Shown piece by piece: positions 48,030 to 60,860 of a stretch of DNA of 64,000 nucleotides. The position numbers and the translations under genes were made by a program. The notes below the pieces were generated by a model. It was not told where the DNA came from. It saw only the letters and a program-made list of their open reading frames with translations, and searched no databases. Position 1 is the stretch's first letter. Every line of letters begins with the position of its first letter. The DNA comes from Liolophura sinensis. Taxonomy: Eukaryota; Mollusca; Polyplacophora; Chitonida; Chitonidae. The stretch is from NCBI RefSeq assembly GCF_032854445.1, contig NC_088300.1, forward strand, positions 74,083,005-74,147,004. Direction: 5' to 3'.

Positions 48030-49403
48030 CTTCACAAGTAAGGTATAACAACTACATGAAATACCTTGCGAAAGAAAATAAAGCAACCAGCCTTGTCACT
48101 TTCTTAGATTTATCCAAAGCATTTGACATCGTCAACCATGAAACCTCTTTTGTAAATTAAACCACCTAGGCTTTCGAAACAAACCATTGCAATTGTTTTA
48201 TCACTACCTAAGTGAACGTTTACAATGTGTGTCCTTTAATAATTCTTTCTCAAACTTTATTTCTGTTGAATCTGGCGTTCCCCAAGGGTCAGTTCTCGGC
48301 CCAGTTCTTTTTCTCATTTACCTCAATGATATAACTTAAGCTTCAACTGTCCTCGATTTTACTCTTTTTCCAGACGACACCAACTTATTTGTTTCTTCTA
48401 ATAAAACCTCTGATGTGTTTGAAATTATGTCTCGGGAACTGGTCAATGTGCAGCCTTGGCTACATGTAAATAGATTATCACTAAACATATCCAAAACTAA
48501 ATGCATAGTTTTTCTTCCTTCTAGACACTATGGCAGTAATACGCATGTATTAGAGTTAAATAATGTTTTAATACAGCAGGTAAAAGAATTCAAATTCCTA
48601 GGGATTGTACTAAATGACAATTTGGACTGGACGTCTCATATGAATTACATATGATGTAAAGTTTCTCGAAAAATAGGTCTCATTAAACATATCTCATCAC
48701 GTGTTAATAAATCTACCCTTATAGCACTATACAATTCACATTTATCACATTTATCACCACTTTTTCTCCTTCAAAAGCGCATTGCCCGAATCATATCACA
48801 CGCACCACGGCTTGCACATACAGCACCTCTCTTCAAACAGTTAAACATTCTAACATTCTCCCAAATAAACCAGTACTTAATGGCCTTGTGGACATACAAG
48901 TTTATCCATGAACCATTCCTACTTCCTATTGCTTTCAGGGCCCACGTCACTTGACTTAGGGATAGTCACCAATATCCAACAAGGAATCAATCATTAAACC
49001 TTCTCCACCCCTTTTTTCGCACAAACTTGTCTAGATATACGATTAAATGCACGACCCCTCGAGTGAGGGACGGTCTCCCAAATACATTAAAAACGTATCA
49101 GTCTGTGTCATTATTTAAGCGCATAGTAAAAGATTATCTGTTGGCATAACAGTATTGGGCAGGTGAGAAAGTGTGACAAATTTTTCATTTTATCTATATA
49201 GTATAACTCTTATGTGAACCTAAATATGACCAATCATCGATAATGTCCTGCTCTCATTTTAAATATATACGCCCCCCCCCCCCCCGGGGCTAGGGAAAGA
49301 ACAAGCCTGAAATAGGCTTCATTCCCGCTGTAAATGAAGACTGTGTGTAACTATGTCCATAATTATTGTTTGGGTGAATAAAGAAAGATAGAAGGAAGAA
49401 AGA
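48030..49403 (+). pseudogene. Decayed CR1/L2-like LINE, 3' half of ORF2 and 3' UTR
   Basis: Reverse transcriptase domain in order: VTFLDLSKAFDIVNHE (about 48095-48141), GVPQGSVLGPVLF (about 48274-48312), then FPDDTNLF (about 48367-48390). In the last box the alanine of the usual FADD is proline but both catalytic aspartates remain. Then NISKTKCIVF, FKFLGIVLNDNLDWTSHM, the C-terminal LFLLQKRIARII and AHTAPLFKQLNIL, ending at taa 49147-49149. Breaks: a one-base frameshift near 48150 and in-frame stops near 48336, 48652 and 48953. The 3' UTR has a 14-C run and ends in gaataaagaaag plus an A/G-rich tail. Confidence 0.92.
49272..49285. repeat. Poly(C) run of 14
   Basis: A homopolymer of 14 C followed by gggg, in the LINE 3' UTR. 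Such runs are prone to length error in sequencing. Confidence 0.9.
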
Positions 49404-50165
49404 AAGAACAGTAAGCGTTTATGTAATGACAGCCATGTTCGGACCAGCTTCCAACAGAAAGGACAAAGCCACCCGGTCTGATAACCCACTAATGTACCGT
49501 TAGAGAAGTCAGCACATCCAACCTACAGACATATAGCCATATTATGATAGTCATTGAGACTGCGCTGGTCAAACGACCGTTCCTGGTATGTACCGAGAGG
49601 TAGGGATAAATATTGTAGAACTGTTTCGGCGTTCTTCAATATGAAGTCAATATGTGCTCCGAAAAAGTATGGATTCGTCAATGAAAATGCTGGGATATAG
49701 CCTTAAACCCGCAGACGCCGCCTGAACAGCCGTAGGGCATCTCGACGAACAGGTCATCCTTGAATATGACGGAAGTGGCCCATTTCCTGTTCTCACTTGT
49801 ACCTTCGTCATCAAACAACAGCCTAATAACAAGGAATTGTATCTGTAACCCACCATTTTGTGGAAGCGACCTTGCAAACAAGGTCATTGTGAGCCATAGT
49901 GAGCTGCTCCGTTTTGCGAGTCCATTTTTTTTTATCCGAATCATACGTGTTTAATTCTATGGCAGCTGTCACTGACAAGTACAGACCAGTTCCAGCTGGG
50001 TGAATCGTATAAGTACTACAACATTTCACAAGTCCAGTGAAATGACAATTATCGGGAGCTGACAGAAGCAAACTAATAACTTAAAAAGGGTGAAGAAACA
50101 AATGGAATCCAGGAGAAATTAGAGGAAAAGAGTAAACAAGGATAGCGTTAGAACAGGATCTACAT
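49404..50165. other. No recognisable gene
   Basis: Overlapping frames on both strands around 49650-50070 (64-88 codons) have no motif I recognise. Confidence 0.4.
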
Positions 50166-50406
50166 CGAACAATAACTACATCGAATAGGCCAAAATGTTG
50201 GCCAAAGTGACCGAGTTTGAACTGGCGTCTGGTATGGACCTTATCATTATCGAGAGCAAATTATCAATGCCACGTAATGCCACAATAACTACATCGAATA
50301 AGCCAAAATGTTTTTTTGCGATGCTAAAAACATGTGTTCTTATCAAGAAACAATTCAGCAGAGACAGAGTTTGAACTGGTGTCTGGTATGAACCTTATCA
50401 TTATGT
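50166..50406. repeat. Imperfect tandem duplication
   Basis: caataactacatcgaatagg + ccaaaatgtt at about 50168 recurs at about 50283, and gagtttgaactggcgtctgg + tatggaccttatcattat at about 50213 recurs at about 50368. The second unit has about 40 extra bases between the two blocks. Confidence 0.85.
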
Positions 50407-52847
50407 AGAGGATATTTTTGATGTTTTTGAAAATCCTCATTTAAAACACAAACCAGTGATCATCAAATTATCATAAAATTTTAAACAAAACAGTCATACG
50501 ATAGACAAGTATGAAATGAGGCGGGAAATGATTTTCTTTCTCTTCTCGTGATTAACTACGCAGCGTTCTGCTATTTACGCATGAAACAGTACAATGGCCA
50601 CTAGAGGGATTAACCTATTTCCATCGTTTCCTATAGAAATTTACATTAGACAAAAATCAACAGCTGTGGGGTGTTAATAACTATACGTTCTCATTTCCGT
50701 TTGCTAGATTTGTTTTACCCAACGCCCGGAAATAGTTGTCAAATTGTACTGCCAGTGCTTGCACTGCACGCAAAAATTTGCATTTCATAACGCCACAAGT
50801 AACAGCTTCTCACAGAACCATTGATCAAAACCTAACAGTAACTTAGCAGTTGTTGCCGTCTGGGACGTGGAAACCATTTCAAGGTGTAGTTGGTGAAATC
50901 GGCTAAAAGTCGTTGTATTATCAAGGGGCTTCTAACCCTTCTCCGATTATGAGTGGTCGTCCGCTGACAGTAAGCAGTTTGAAGAAAACCATTGCGCCTT
51001 AGCAACAGTCATGTGAGAGATTTTCAGTTTATTTCAAGAATAAATGAAGTCAGGCAGTTGAACTATGCCAAAGGCTGACTGTTATTGCCTTTTGGTCTTA
51101 AAGGCTACTGATTCATTAATACCAGAGGACCATTCCACTCAAACACAGTCCTGGTGAGTTGTCTTTTGGTCCACAAAATATCATTCCCGATAGAATGTAC
51201 ATCTGTGAAACGCGGGAGCAAGCCTAAGTAAGGTATGATCAACATAATTTTGCCACTAGGTGACAAATATAAGTCAGACTTCAGAATGGCATAAGCAACA
51301 CTCAATCGGATGAGCATAGATATTTGAACCTCAACACAGATCAAACATCGTATAAAAGCATGACATTGTTTTGTTTGCCACACAGATCACATTAACTACC
51401 AAGTAACACATAAGGAGTTCCACTTTATCCAAATTTGTAGTAATATTTGGAAATGTATGGACAATTAATGTTGTATGAATGACATTGGAGTTTGGTGAAT
51501 TTGGCAGATGTAACAACTGAGTGAATCTGGCAATTTGAACTAGAAAACAATTGGGTCCATGTTCTTTGCTTAAAATTTGTCTGGATGGGATAAAGTAAAA
51601 TCAGATGAAAAACCAACACAAAGCCATATTTTAAGCGCTAACAATACCAGCAGAAAAAAGAAACGTTTGGAAAATGCCAGGTGACAAGCTATCTAGAAAC
51701 TTCTGCTTGTTGGTGACAATTACTCATTTGCATGTATATTGCTTGCTTGTCAGTTCTTCGCTCTTCGTGAACTTCACTGAATACATTACACAGGAAGTAA
51801 AAAACATATGATATTACGGCTTCTGGCAATGTTCGGATATTAACATATTGCATAATTAGTTCAAAGGTCAAGAAAAACGCCATTCTGTTCTCTATGTCTG
51901 TTGCACGAAATCACAACTTTCGCAAAATATGACCAAGACATCTATAATTGATCAGAATGCACTAAAGCCGGTAGAGCTTGGCGTCATGAATTCAGACTTA
52001 CGTACCATTCGTCAGGTGTAAAAATTAACATAAGCATTCAAAATTAGTGGGGTCGTTTACGGGGCAACATTCAACACAAATCCGACGAGGAGAGCGAATT
52101 TACACTGGAGAGGAAATCATACTGAGACGTATATGGGTTTAATAGTCAACTGTATATCAAATACCTGGGTGGAGTGTGGCAAACTGCTTGAGTGAAGGTA
52201 AAAAAACCTTTTCTCATTAAAATTTCGCGCGCTTTCTAATGTGAAACACAATATCTGAGGTGAGTTCTGCAATTCTACTTTAGCATTAAGTACGTTGAGG
52301 AAATTAATTACACCTTGGTGTTATTTTGAATGCTCTGTGCTTTTCACAAAGGTAATGGGTTAACGCAGTTTTACATTTACAATGCGTGCTATTCAACCTT
52401 CGTTTTTTGCAACGAAGTGATTACTTCACAAAGCTCGTTCAAATGCTTCTAATGTTGGACTGGGACTGTTCCTTCGTTTGCGCGTAATGCTACAGAACGT
52501 GTGCTATTCTTAGCTTGTATGAACACTCCTAATTAATTTATGACAAGCTTGTCATAGATTGCACGTATCTGCATGCACCTGGTCGGCAGTGGAAGAACGG
52601 GAGGTTTAACAGACACGAGTTAACCATCAGGTCATTACATACTGGTGCGTGTTTGATAAGACGGACACTAACGGGGCACGCACAGGTGACAAAGTGCTTT
52701 ATAAACATAGCAAACTCTTCATATCGTATTCCAGTATAATTCTTCAAGCCTATCCCAAGTTTGTGAGCGGTTGTGTGTGATTTCACAATATGGCAGTAAT
52801 ACTGGAGACTATAGCAGCATAAAGAACATCGCTGAGATAGTAACAGT
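50407..52847. other. No recognisable gene
   Basis: Several 60-90-codon frames on the minus strand (51105-51883) carry no recognisable motif. Confidence 0.4.
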
Positions 52848-52966
52848 GTAGATAACGAACCCGTCCACAATAACTTCATAGACAACGTTCCCTTGGACAG
52901 TAAGAGCGTAGGCGAAAGTGCCTTCCACGATAAAGGCGTAGGCGACAATACCTTAGACATAGCGTA
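52848..52966. repeat. Degenerate 30-bp tandem repeat, 4 copies
   Basis: Four diverged units, for example gtaggcgaaagtgccttcca + cgataaaggc. They sit in a 162-codon minus frame (52538-53026), where they appear as 10-residue repeats (LSPTPLSWKA, LSPTLLLSKG). The frame is probably open because the period is divisible by three; I see no family motif in it. Confidence 0.75.
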
Positions 52967-55134
52967 ACCGAGTGAAGTTAAATTGCTATAGAACGCATGC
53001 AGGGAGCACGTAACGTGAAGTGACATAAATTTTGATTACATGGTAAACTTATATTTTGGTATCAAGTAACCACAGAACATTTTGAAAACAGAAAATATAA
53101 TGTCGTAGTTATTCTTTACAAAATAAGATGTTTAACTAAGATTGATTTAATCCAAACAATGCTTACACGTGCATCATTCCCTCTTTCCTAACCATATTCA
53201 GTGGGCAAGGAGCTAAAGGCGCTGCAGCCAGCTTTGGACAGGGCAATTTCATGGCCAAAGATATCATTTGAGAGCTTACTGTGAGTTGACTCCCAGCCAC
53301 ATAAATGATGAATATATTTAAGAGAAACATAGAACATAGTTATTAATAAGTGTTCTTCCATGTATAAAACACGTAAGTCGTTTTCTACTGATTATGACGA
53401 TCAAACAAATCGTTAATTTCGATTAGCTCTGCGCTTAAACGGCCAAGACCAGTTTCTAGCCAAACAAACGACCCCCGTTAACACTAGATGTAGCAAACAT
53501 CCACCTCTAATGATAGACGAATGCCAATTCCAGCGCAGTTCCTGAGCAAGCAAACTTACTCTAAATACAAAGTAAGCAGTTTGGCTAATTGCAAGGGGTA
53601 CATGTGGCGGCTCAATAATTCATCAAACTGTGACAATTAATCGACGGGATTTTTACTGGGTGGAATGTTGAGCAATGGCGGATCTGGACTTTTCTCCAAG
53701 CTGCCCGGTGTCGTGCGTCATGGAGTGTGGCAAAATGCTATTTATGATTAACAGGGATCGTAGATCGAAACTGTTCAGAAAGTTGAACACCACCTAATCA
53801 CCATGGCATTATACCCCTAAACCGTCCTGTTTCAGAGTAAAAATAAGGGAAACATACATAAATGTATGAAAAATACTCATTCAAGAAGGAAGAACAATGA
53901 GTAAACCTAGCATATTTATGCCCCGAATAGTCCAGTGTAACCATATGAATATGTGTGATCATAAAATGACTACGCCACTAGTGGGAACTGTAAGAATGGA
54001 AAGTGGCCATGTAGGAACAATTTTAAACACTTCAGAGATGAATAATTCAAAACGAATATGAGACACAACCTACCAGTATCGGAATCAAGGCACGGAGGCA
54101 CGTGGGCAGAGGCCGTAGAACTGATCGGAGAGGCCAGCTACATCTCTGATAGCCACATATGGTATGGTAAGCCGTTTGCCACACTCGTGTTTAGCCACAT
54201 GAAATTATTCCACGCGGAACATGTAGACTAGTGCCACGCGATGGTACACGTACATGGACTGTTCTGTGTAGCAACACCGCTGGAATACACAAGCTGGTTA
54301 CATCAGCTTTTCCGCTACCGCTCAAGAAGCCGTCTCGTCGGCCTGAATAAATCTCGGCCGGTTAGTTGCGTTCACGATGCTTAGGCCCATTTCAGCGGCA
54401 GCCAGAAAGATACACGTTAACAAGCGGACGGTGTGACTATCTGTCCGCGTGTTATCACTGCCAGAGACACGTTAAATCAATGCAACCGTTCTCCCTTCCG
54501 CTACAAAGACGCATGGCTAACATTCCGCGGACAGTCAGAGGAACAGAGGGAGGCAGCGAGCACAGCTATTTACATACAGTCGCCAGATCGATCTGGGCCG
54601 TGTGTTCGACCCACTGCATGAACAAAATCCACACAAGTAGGAATTAAGTATATAAACAGTCTTTAGTCCTTCTTCCCACAAATACAGTTGCTAAATGAGA
54701 TTTCAAACCGGTCAGCACCTTGGAGAAGCTTTCCATATCGACAGGTGCTCATGTCATTTATCTTTAAATTAACTGCACTCGGGCGAAGCTAGAGAAAAGC
54801 TCAGGAATAAAGCTGTAGTAAATCAGTCAAAGAGGCGCACATCTGACGTCTTTAACAGTTAACAAACACTATGTTTTTATCAAGAAAAACAAAATCTGTT
54901 ACCGGTTACATAAACACAGTTGGTCGTAAATCAATACATGTTATACAAAAGTCGAATTTAATCAAATGTACTTTAAAATTCCCCCATGGGCCAGCTCACA
55001 GATGCCTGGAGATCTAACAAATTCATGGACATTGCAGTCTAAAATGAAAAGAAAACTGGAGAAAAAATATAGAAAAAGGGCGTATCTTGTTTTTATTTGA
55101 GGGGGGAGGGGGGTAAAAACCAGTCCATTGCATT
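52967..55134. other. No recognisable gene; CpG-richer patch at about 54290-54620
   Basis: The patch around 54290-54620 has more CpG dinucleotides than its surroundings and two overlapping plus-strand frames (54366-54647 and 54433-54621). It could be an exon or an unmethylated promoter region, but no product is recognisable. Confidence 0.35.
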
Positions 55135-55355
55135 TTGGTGACGTATCTGGATCTAGGAACTTTCAAACGATTCTTAACAATTATCAAATGTCTGTCAGCA
55201 AATTTTCGGAAAAAGATGTGCAAGGATTTATTATGAGGTCTGTACACAACTTGGACCTGGAACAAGCACTTGGCACAACCTCCAGTTATTATGTTTTGGG
55301 GCTGATCTAGGCTTCGGTCCAGATACAGGAATTTTCAAACGATTCTTTACCATTG
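55135..55355. repeat. Two diverged copies of a 35-base word
   Basis: ggaactttcaaacgattctt (about 55156) and ggaattttcaaacgattctt (about 55328), each next to a gatct/ctgga context, about 172 bases apart. On the minus strand both read KNRLK(V/I)P in short open frames. Confidence 0.6.
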
Positions 55356-58300
55356 CGTTTAGTTCCTTTTGTGCGTTGTGCGGGATTTGTTCCTTTAACT
55401 GAGACAGAAGTGCGCTCTCTGTGGTTAAACATTTGAAGGGGACCAACCTGTTGTGAAAAAGACTTGACATCGTAAAAAACAAAGATGGTTGTTACACATT
55501 CTGCTTTATTACTAGATAAAGCAGTACTCCTTTCGATCAAGTAGCTTCATTTAAACTTCACTCCCTTCCAGGCTATCGCATTCAGTCTTTTTCTCCCAAA
55601 GTTTGGCAAGCCTATTTACGACCGGATTGGCAACATTTAAACAGTTTTATGCCCTATTATTAAAGGTGTCGTTCAACTGGAGGGTGGTAGTCCGGAGAAG
55701 ATTGATCAACGCTGGGACTCATCGGCTTTTTTAAATGATTGATGAGAACTGAATCTGAAGACTATCAACCGCAATTTACCCTCGGCTGAAACGTTTTTCT
55801 CACCGAAGGTGGGGAAGGTGTCCAAAAGGTGCTGATGGGAACAGGGTAACCCAAATGATGGCACAGGCTGGTGTATTTGTGCTGGAAAGGGGGCCAGGAT
55901 AGCGGACTGTCTTAGAACATTAAATGTGATACAGGATTGTCTTGGAAAAATGTCTGTGACATAATGAATGGTGGGAACAGAATGAAATTCCAGTGTGGCA
56001 AGGAGCAAGGACCCATGGGTGCTAAAATCAATAGTTCCTGCAACTGCCACCTGTATGACATATTTAACAAGAAAAGAATTTACAAGTAGGTTTTTATGAT
56101 TGTTGGAAATCTCATTTATTGCACTGGGTGAATTCATCATCATGTTAAAATCAAACACTTTCTTGATCTCTTTCGTTAGGTTTATACAAATATAATAAGA
56201 GCATAAAGTCAAGCTAGGACAAATCGCGAATGTTAAGAATGTGGTAAGACACTTGGATGTCGGAGATTCAAACTGATCCCATTCGCAGGTGCTCGCTCTG
56301 TTTTGTTGGGCGTTTTTTTAGCTTCGTCGGTACAGCGGTAGCTTCGGAGCTATCACATATGAAGGCAAATGTGATAACAATTAATGTGATAACCATAACA
56401 AGCAAATGTACAAAGCAGCTGGCCCTTCAGTTTACACTGAGGAATATCTCCCCTTATCCAAATCTGATGATGATGAAATATTAACGTCATCAAACAGGGT
56501 CGGTCCACAATTCACATCGTTCGTGTGTTCGTTGTTTCAGTTCTGAGCAAGAAATTATTTACACCCATGAGGTATTTAAAATTATCGAATTCCTCAACTG
56601 CTCACGAAAAGATTGCATCAAAGCCTATCCAAAGCCTTACGTTCGATGCCTTGTCTTCTTTCGGGGGCAGAATTTTTTATGAATCGACCGATGAATTCGC
56701 TGACCGAACTACATCCGAAATACTTATGCAGACAGTACCAAACGGTCACCTAATCTGGGTGTTGAACTACTGCTACTATACTTCCTAAGCCAGAACAAGG
56801 ACATTGTCATATTGTGCGTACAGAAGTAGTAAAGCAGGGATCTTGACGCGGAAGGAAGCAGTGCTGATCTAGAAGCTGTAAAAACAAGAAGATAAGGCCA
56901 TCCTCCCTTTAGCTTTGATTGATTATTTTTTGTGTTCACCTTTTAACTTGGCTCTATCAATTTGACACTGGATTGTACTCCTCTATCAAGGCCCCCAGCC
57001 AACTTCTTATCTCGGGTACCGAATAAAGCCGACCTGAGCTAGAGAAATGCTGGGATAAGCTGGGAGCATTCGCGTCAAATTTGCAAAGCCGTGTGAAATA
57101 AACACGGCCGAACGGCAAGGTCTCTATAAAAATGGTCGGTGAATGACTATTAATTCCCCAGATCACAAAGGTCTCGAAGTAAGTGTGAGAGAACGGCCTT
57201 GTCAGTACCAGTGTAGACAGGAGTAAGCGCGGTCGTAACAGTCTCCTGTAGTCAACCCGTGACTGGTCAGTGCAAGTATAGACAGAAGTGAAGTATATAT
57301 ATTTATACTACAGTAATAATGTTTGATGAAAGGCCTCAATTCTCCATGTGCCTTACAAACTTCGTCATTCAAAGCCGAACTAGCTAGAGCTGGAATGACT
57401 GTTAAGGAATATGGGTAAGGAATCCTCTTTTAAGTTAGCAGCTAGATGTTATCAAGAACACCTAAAGGTAAAAGAGAACGGGTAGCGTGTTCAAACGTCA
57501 TCAGTGTAAACAGAAGAGGGGCACTCAACTGTGAACTGATGGTCTCTGACTGATTGCAATTCATGAAGACATATTCGAAGCTTTATATAGTGCTACAACC
57601 ATCCTAAACTGAATCACAGGCAGTGATTAAATAACATCTGACATGTTGCGAGTATTTGCCTTTTCTGTTTGCTCACAATCACTTGATGAGTTCACTTCCC
57701 GGATAGAAAGATATACTGTGTCATCTGAGGGCATATGTTCAGTCAGCAGACATCCTCTGGATTCTTGAGAGAAGAAATATTGTAAGGACGCTGGTAGTTT
57801 GAAGCAGACGTGAGGTTAATCAGTCGTGCACATCGCTGGCGTCAAGCCGCATCTCGCCCTATGTAGGCTCATATAACCACCTTGTTACTGTTTGATCAAG
57901 TTTCTCTGAAGTCTTCAAAAACCCATTTACTTTTGAAATACTCAACTACTGCCTTTGACTCTAACACGCTTGACTGTGTTAAGTGAAGTTCTTAACAGAA
58001 GAGCAGTTGCCTATGGATCTTGGGTGGAGATAATATACCAGGGCAGCAATGTAATCTGCATGCAGATGGTCTAACAGCGAAGCCCACGAACATTGTTTAA
58101 TCACGGCAACCTCATGAGAAGATCTCATAAGGTTAGGGGAGAATCGAGTTTGGCCATCAACCCATAGTTTCAAAGAGCTGGGACCAGTCTGTTAAAAGAG
58201 CTAGACGCTATCAATGGAACGGCTGTCGGATTGAACAATAAAGCTTTGGCCTGATTATAGCTTCTCATGACACACACACGTAGGATAAGCCAGTTCAAAA

Positions 58301-60331
58301 GATTCTACCTGAAGGTAATGGGACAAATTTCTCTCCACTTCCTTTGAACAAGTCTCAGAATGTAATTTGGGCAATTACGGTCCGATGAACATAGTACGGA
58401 TGAAAAATTTAAAATATATGTGTAAGGATACACAGGGCTGGACGAATGACGTGCAGATATACCTACATTACCTTATGAGAATATTTTGATGTTTGGGGTA
58501 ATGGGCATTTGTGGGGCTTGATCACAATAAGCCTTTCTTGAAGATCACATGTCTTTCACCAAAATGGTATACATAACGCTAGTTCAACAAGTGGGAAAAT
58601 CCGTGGGTAACTTGCCCAAAAGTTTATCCGGAGTACCCAGAAAACAACGTAAAACCAAAATGGAACAAGTAAACAGTAGTCCATAATCCTACAAAATAGG
58701 ACGAATGGTAATTAGTAGGATGCCAGAAACTCCAGAACAGGCCTTCCATATACACGGTTTTCAAGATTCGACTTTTGGGCATCGAACAACCAAAGATACA
58801 GTTTGCCGTGAGTGTCAAGTTAGGTTCATTTTATCTAATCACATAATGATTTCAAAGCTTCCTTTATGATAGTTGGAGAAATCGTTCAATGAGTAATCAC
58901 GCTTTAATAGATAGGCCTCATCTTTCTGATTTTATTTTTGTTCACCAGTATTTACCACATATATCATGTAATACTGTAAATATATCAAGTCAGTAAGAAC
59001 ATGGGATTAGAATAGTTAATTACCATAATCTCTTAAAAGCTGGGGCGAGCAAGGGGGTGGGGTGAGTGGTTAAACCTATGCTGGCTTAAGTAGAATCAAT
59101 TACTCAGTTCAGTATCTGATTAGCTTCCCTGTTCATAAATTTCGGAGGGGATGATGACAAATAAGTCATGGTTTAGTTTAATCAATCCAGTGGTGCGACA
59201 CTGAGTTATATAACGATTCCTTGTTTTGAAGTTCACGGGACGACGTGAGAAATAAGAAAATCCTGATCACGAAACACCATTTTTTCCGCGCTTAGATGCC
59301 AAATTACGCCAAAATCGAGGACATAAAATTCGAAGGCAAAACAGATGTCAACACGTTCTTAAACTTAAATAATTAGCGATTAATCGATGGCGCTGATGAA
59401 AAAAATGAGCTGTCCATCATGATTATGATAATAAGGCAAAACACGTGCTGAAATGTCGAGCATAAACAATGCCATGTTTATCAGTAAAGCGTATTACTGT
59501 GCAAAAAACCTTTTATTCAAGTAATTTTGCTTACTAGCAGTATATAAAAATTGTCATTTTCGGTGCAATAAAAAAGACAAAATTGTGCATTGGTCATACA
59601 CGCTTATACAAACCTGTCAACATTTACTTATACGGTGAGTGAAAACTCCCAAGGAAATACCTTGACAAACAGGATGGTCGTCTCAAATCGGGATCCCACA
59701 CATGAGTTACAAGAGGATATCCAGTATCTTAGGCCCCTGACCTCGCCTCCTGGGATAGTTAATACACTGTACTTACAATTCTGATATAAGAATATTTAGT
59801 TTAGAAATATGGCCTGATATATTGGACGTCGTGAATTTATATTGCGTTGCACAAAAGCAATTCCCCTTAAATGAAAGTTTATTGGTAAAACGTCTGGTAT
59901 CAAATGTGTTCCAGAGAATTTCCGACATACTAAGCTGACGCATAGCATTGAACAAAAGGCTATTAGGTACTCATGTTTATGGCTGGGACCGGATGTTAAA
60001 TTTTATTACAACACAAGACTTGAAGATAGGAACTACAAATTGCGTTTGAATTTGAGCAAAATGGAACGTTAGTAATCAACGCAATGAGGCATTATGGACT
60101 TGGCAATAGAGAACATGTAGGCGTGAAACACCGAGCAAGCACATAGCACAGCCTCCCGCGGCTTGTCGTTCAGGCCCTTCCATATAATGGAGAGCTGACA
60201 AAATAATTCAGTACAAGTTGCTACTAAAATTTAGACAACCTTTGAAGAGTGATTGTCGGGTGAAACCATTTTCTTCTTGAGCCAAGAATACATTCTGTAA
60301 CAATAGACCTACACAGGTTGTGAAGCCATTT
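55356..60331. other. No recognisable gene
   Basis: The longest frame is 168 codons at 55706-56212 (minus). It has no motif, signal peptide or repeat that I can name, and I do not call it a gene, though it could be a transposon or exon fragment. A short duplicated word (cagtaccagtgtagacagga / cagtgcaagtatagacagaa) lies at about 57200-57290. Confidence 0.4.
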
Positions 60332-60508
60332 ACTCGCTGTGAGTTCAAGTCCATCTCATGCTGGTTTTCTCTCCGGCCGTGCGTGGGAAGATCATACAGC
60401 AACCTGCGGATGGTCGCGGGTCACCTCCACCATGATGCTGACCGCCATTGTATGAGCGAAATATTCTTGAATACGGCGTAAAACACCAACCAAATAAATA
60501 AACAAATC
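60332..60508 (+). mobile_element. SINE, family I, 5'-truncated
   Basis: Begins near the B-box-like region (gctgtgagttcaagtccatc), continues through gcatgctgg-type wording and ctgcggatggtcgcgggtc, and ends attcttgaatacggcgtaaa + (caaataaat)n. No clear target-site duplication. Confidence 0.88.
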
Positions 60509-60544
60509 ATTGTAAGCATCAAAACAATGTAAATGATGGGTCTA

Positions 60545-60860
60545 CTTTACACACCCAACGATTGTGTAAAGAGCGAACCAGTGTCCCAATCAATGTGAGG
60601 TTAGTGTAGGGTCAGCCATACATATCCAACGATTGGCGCAGCAGCTGACCAGTATCCAAAACAGTGAGGCTACTGTAGGGTGAGCCATACATACCCAACG
60701 ATTGTGTAAACAGAGTACACGCGCTCAAACCAGGGTAAACTTACTTATGTGTCTTCCGTACACACCCAAACGAGTATGCAAACAGTTAACCAGTATCCAA
60801 AACAATGTGAAGCTATTATTGGGTCAACCAAGCACACCCTTTGGTTATGTAAACTAAAAA
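60545..60860. repeat. Degenerate tandem repeat, period about 75, about 4-5 copies
   Basis: Each unit starts with a tacacacccaacgattgtgt-like word (about 60549, 60622, 60690, 60760 and a remnant near 60830) and continues with accagtatccaaaacaatgt. Strongly diverged, so an old array. Confidence 0.8.

Noticed and set aside
52538-53026. 162-codon minus frame with 10-residue repeats
   Set aside because: The repeated part is a degenerate 30-bp tandem repeat whose period keeps the frame open, and no domain or conserved motif is visible in the rest.
55706-56212. 168-codon minus frame
   Set aside because: No recognisable motif, signal peptide or supporting context; a frame of this length can occur by chance in 64 kb.
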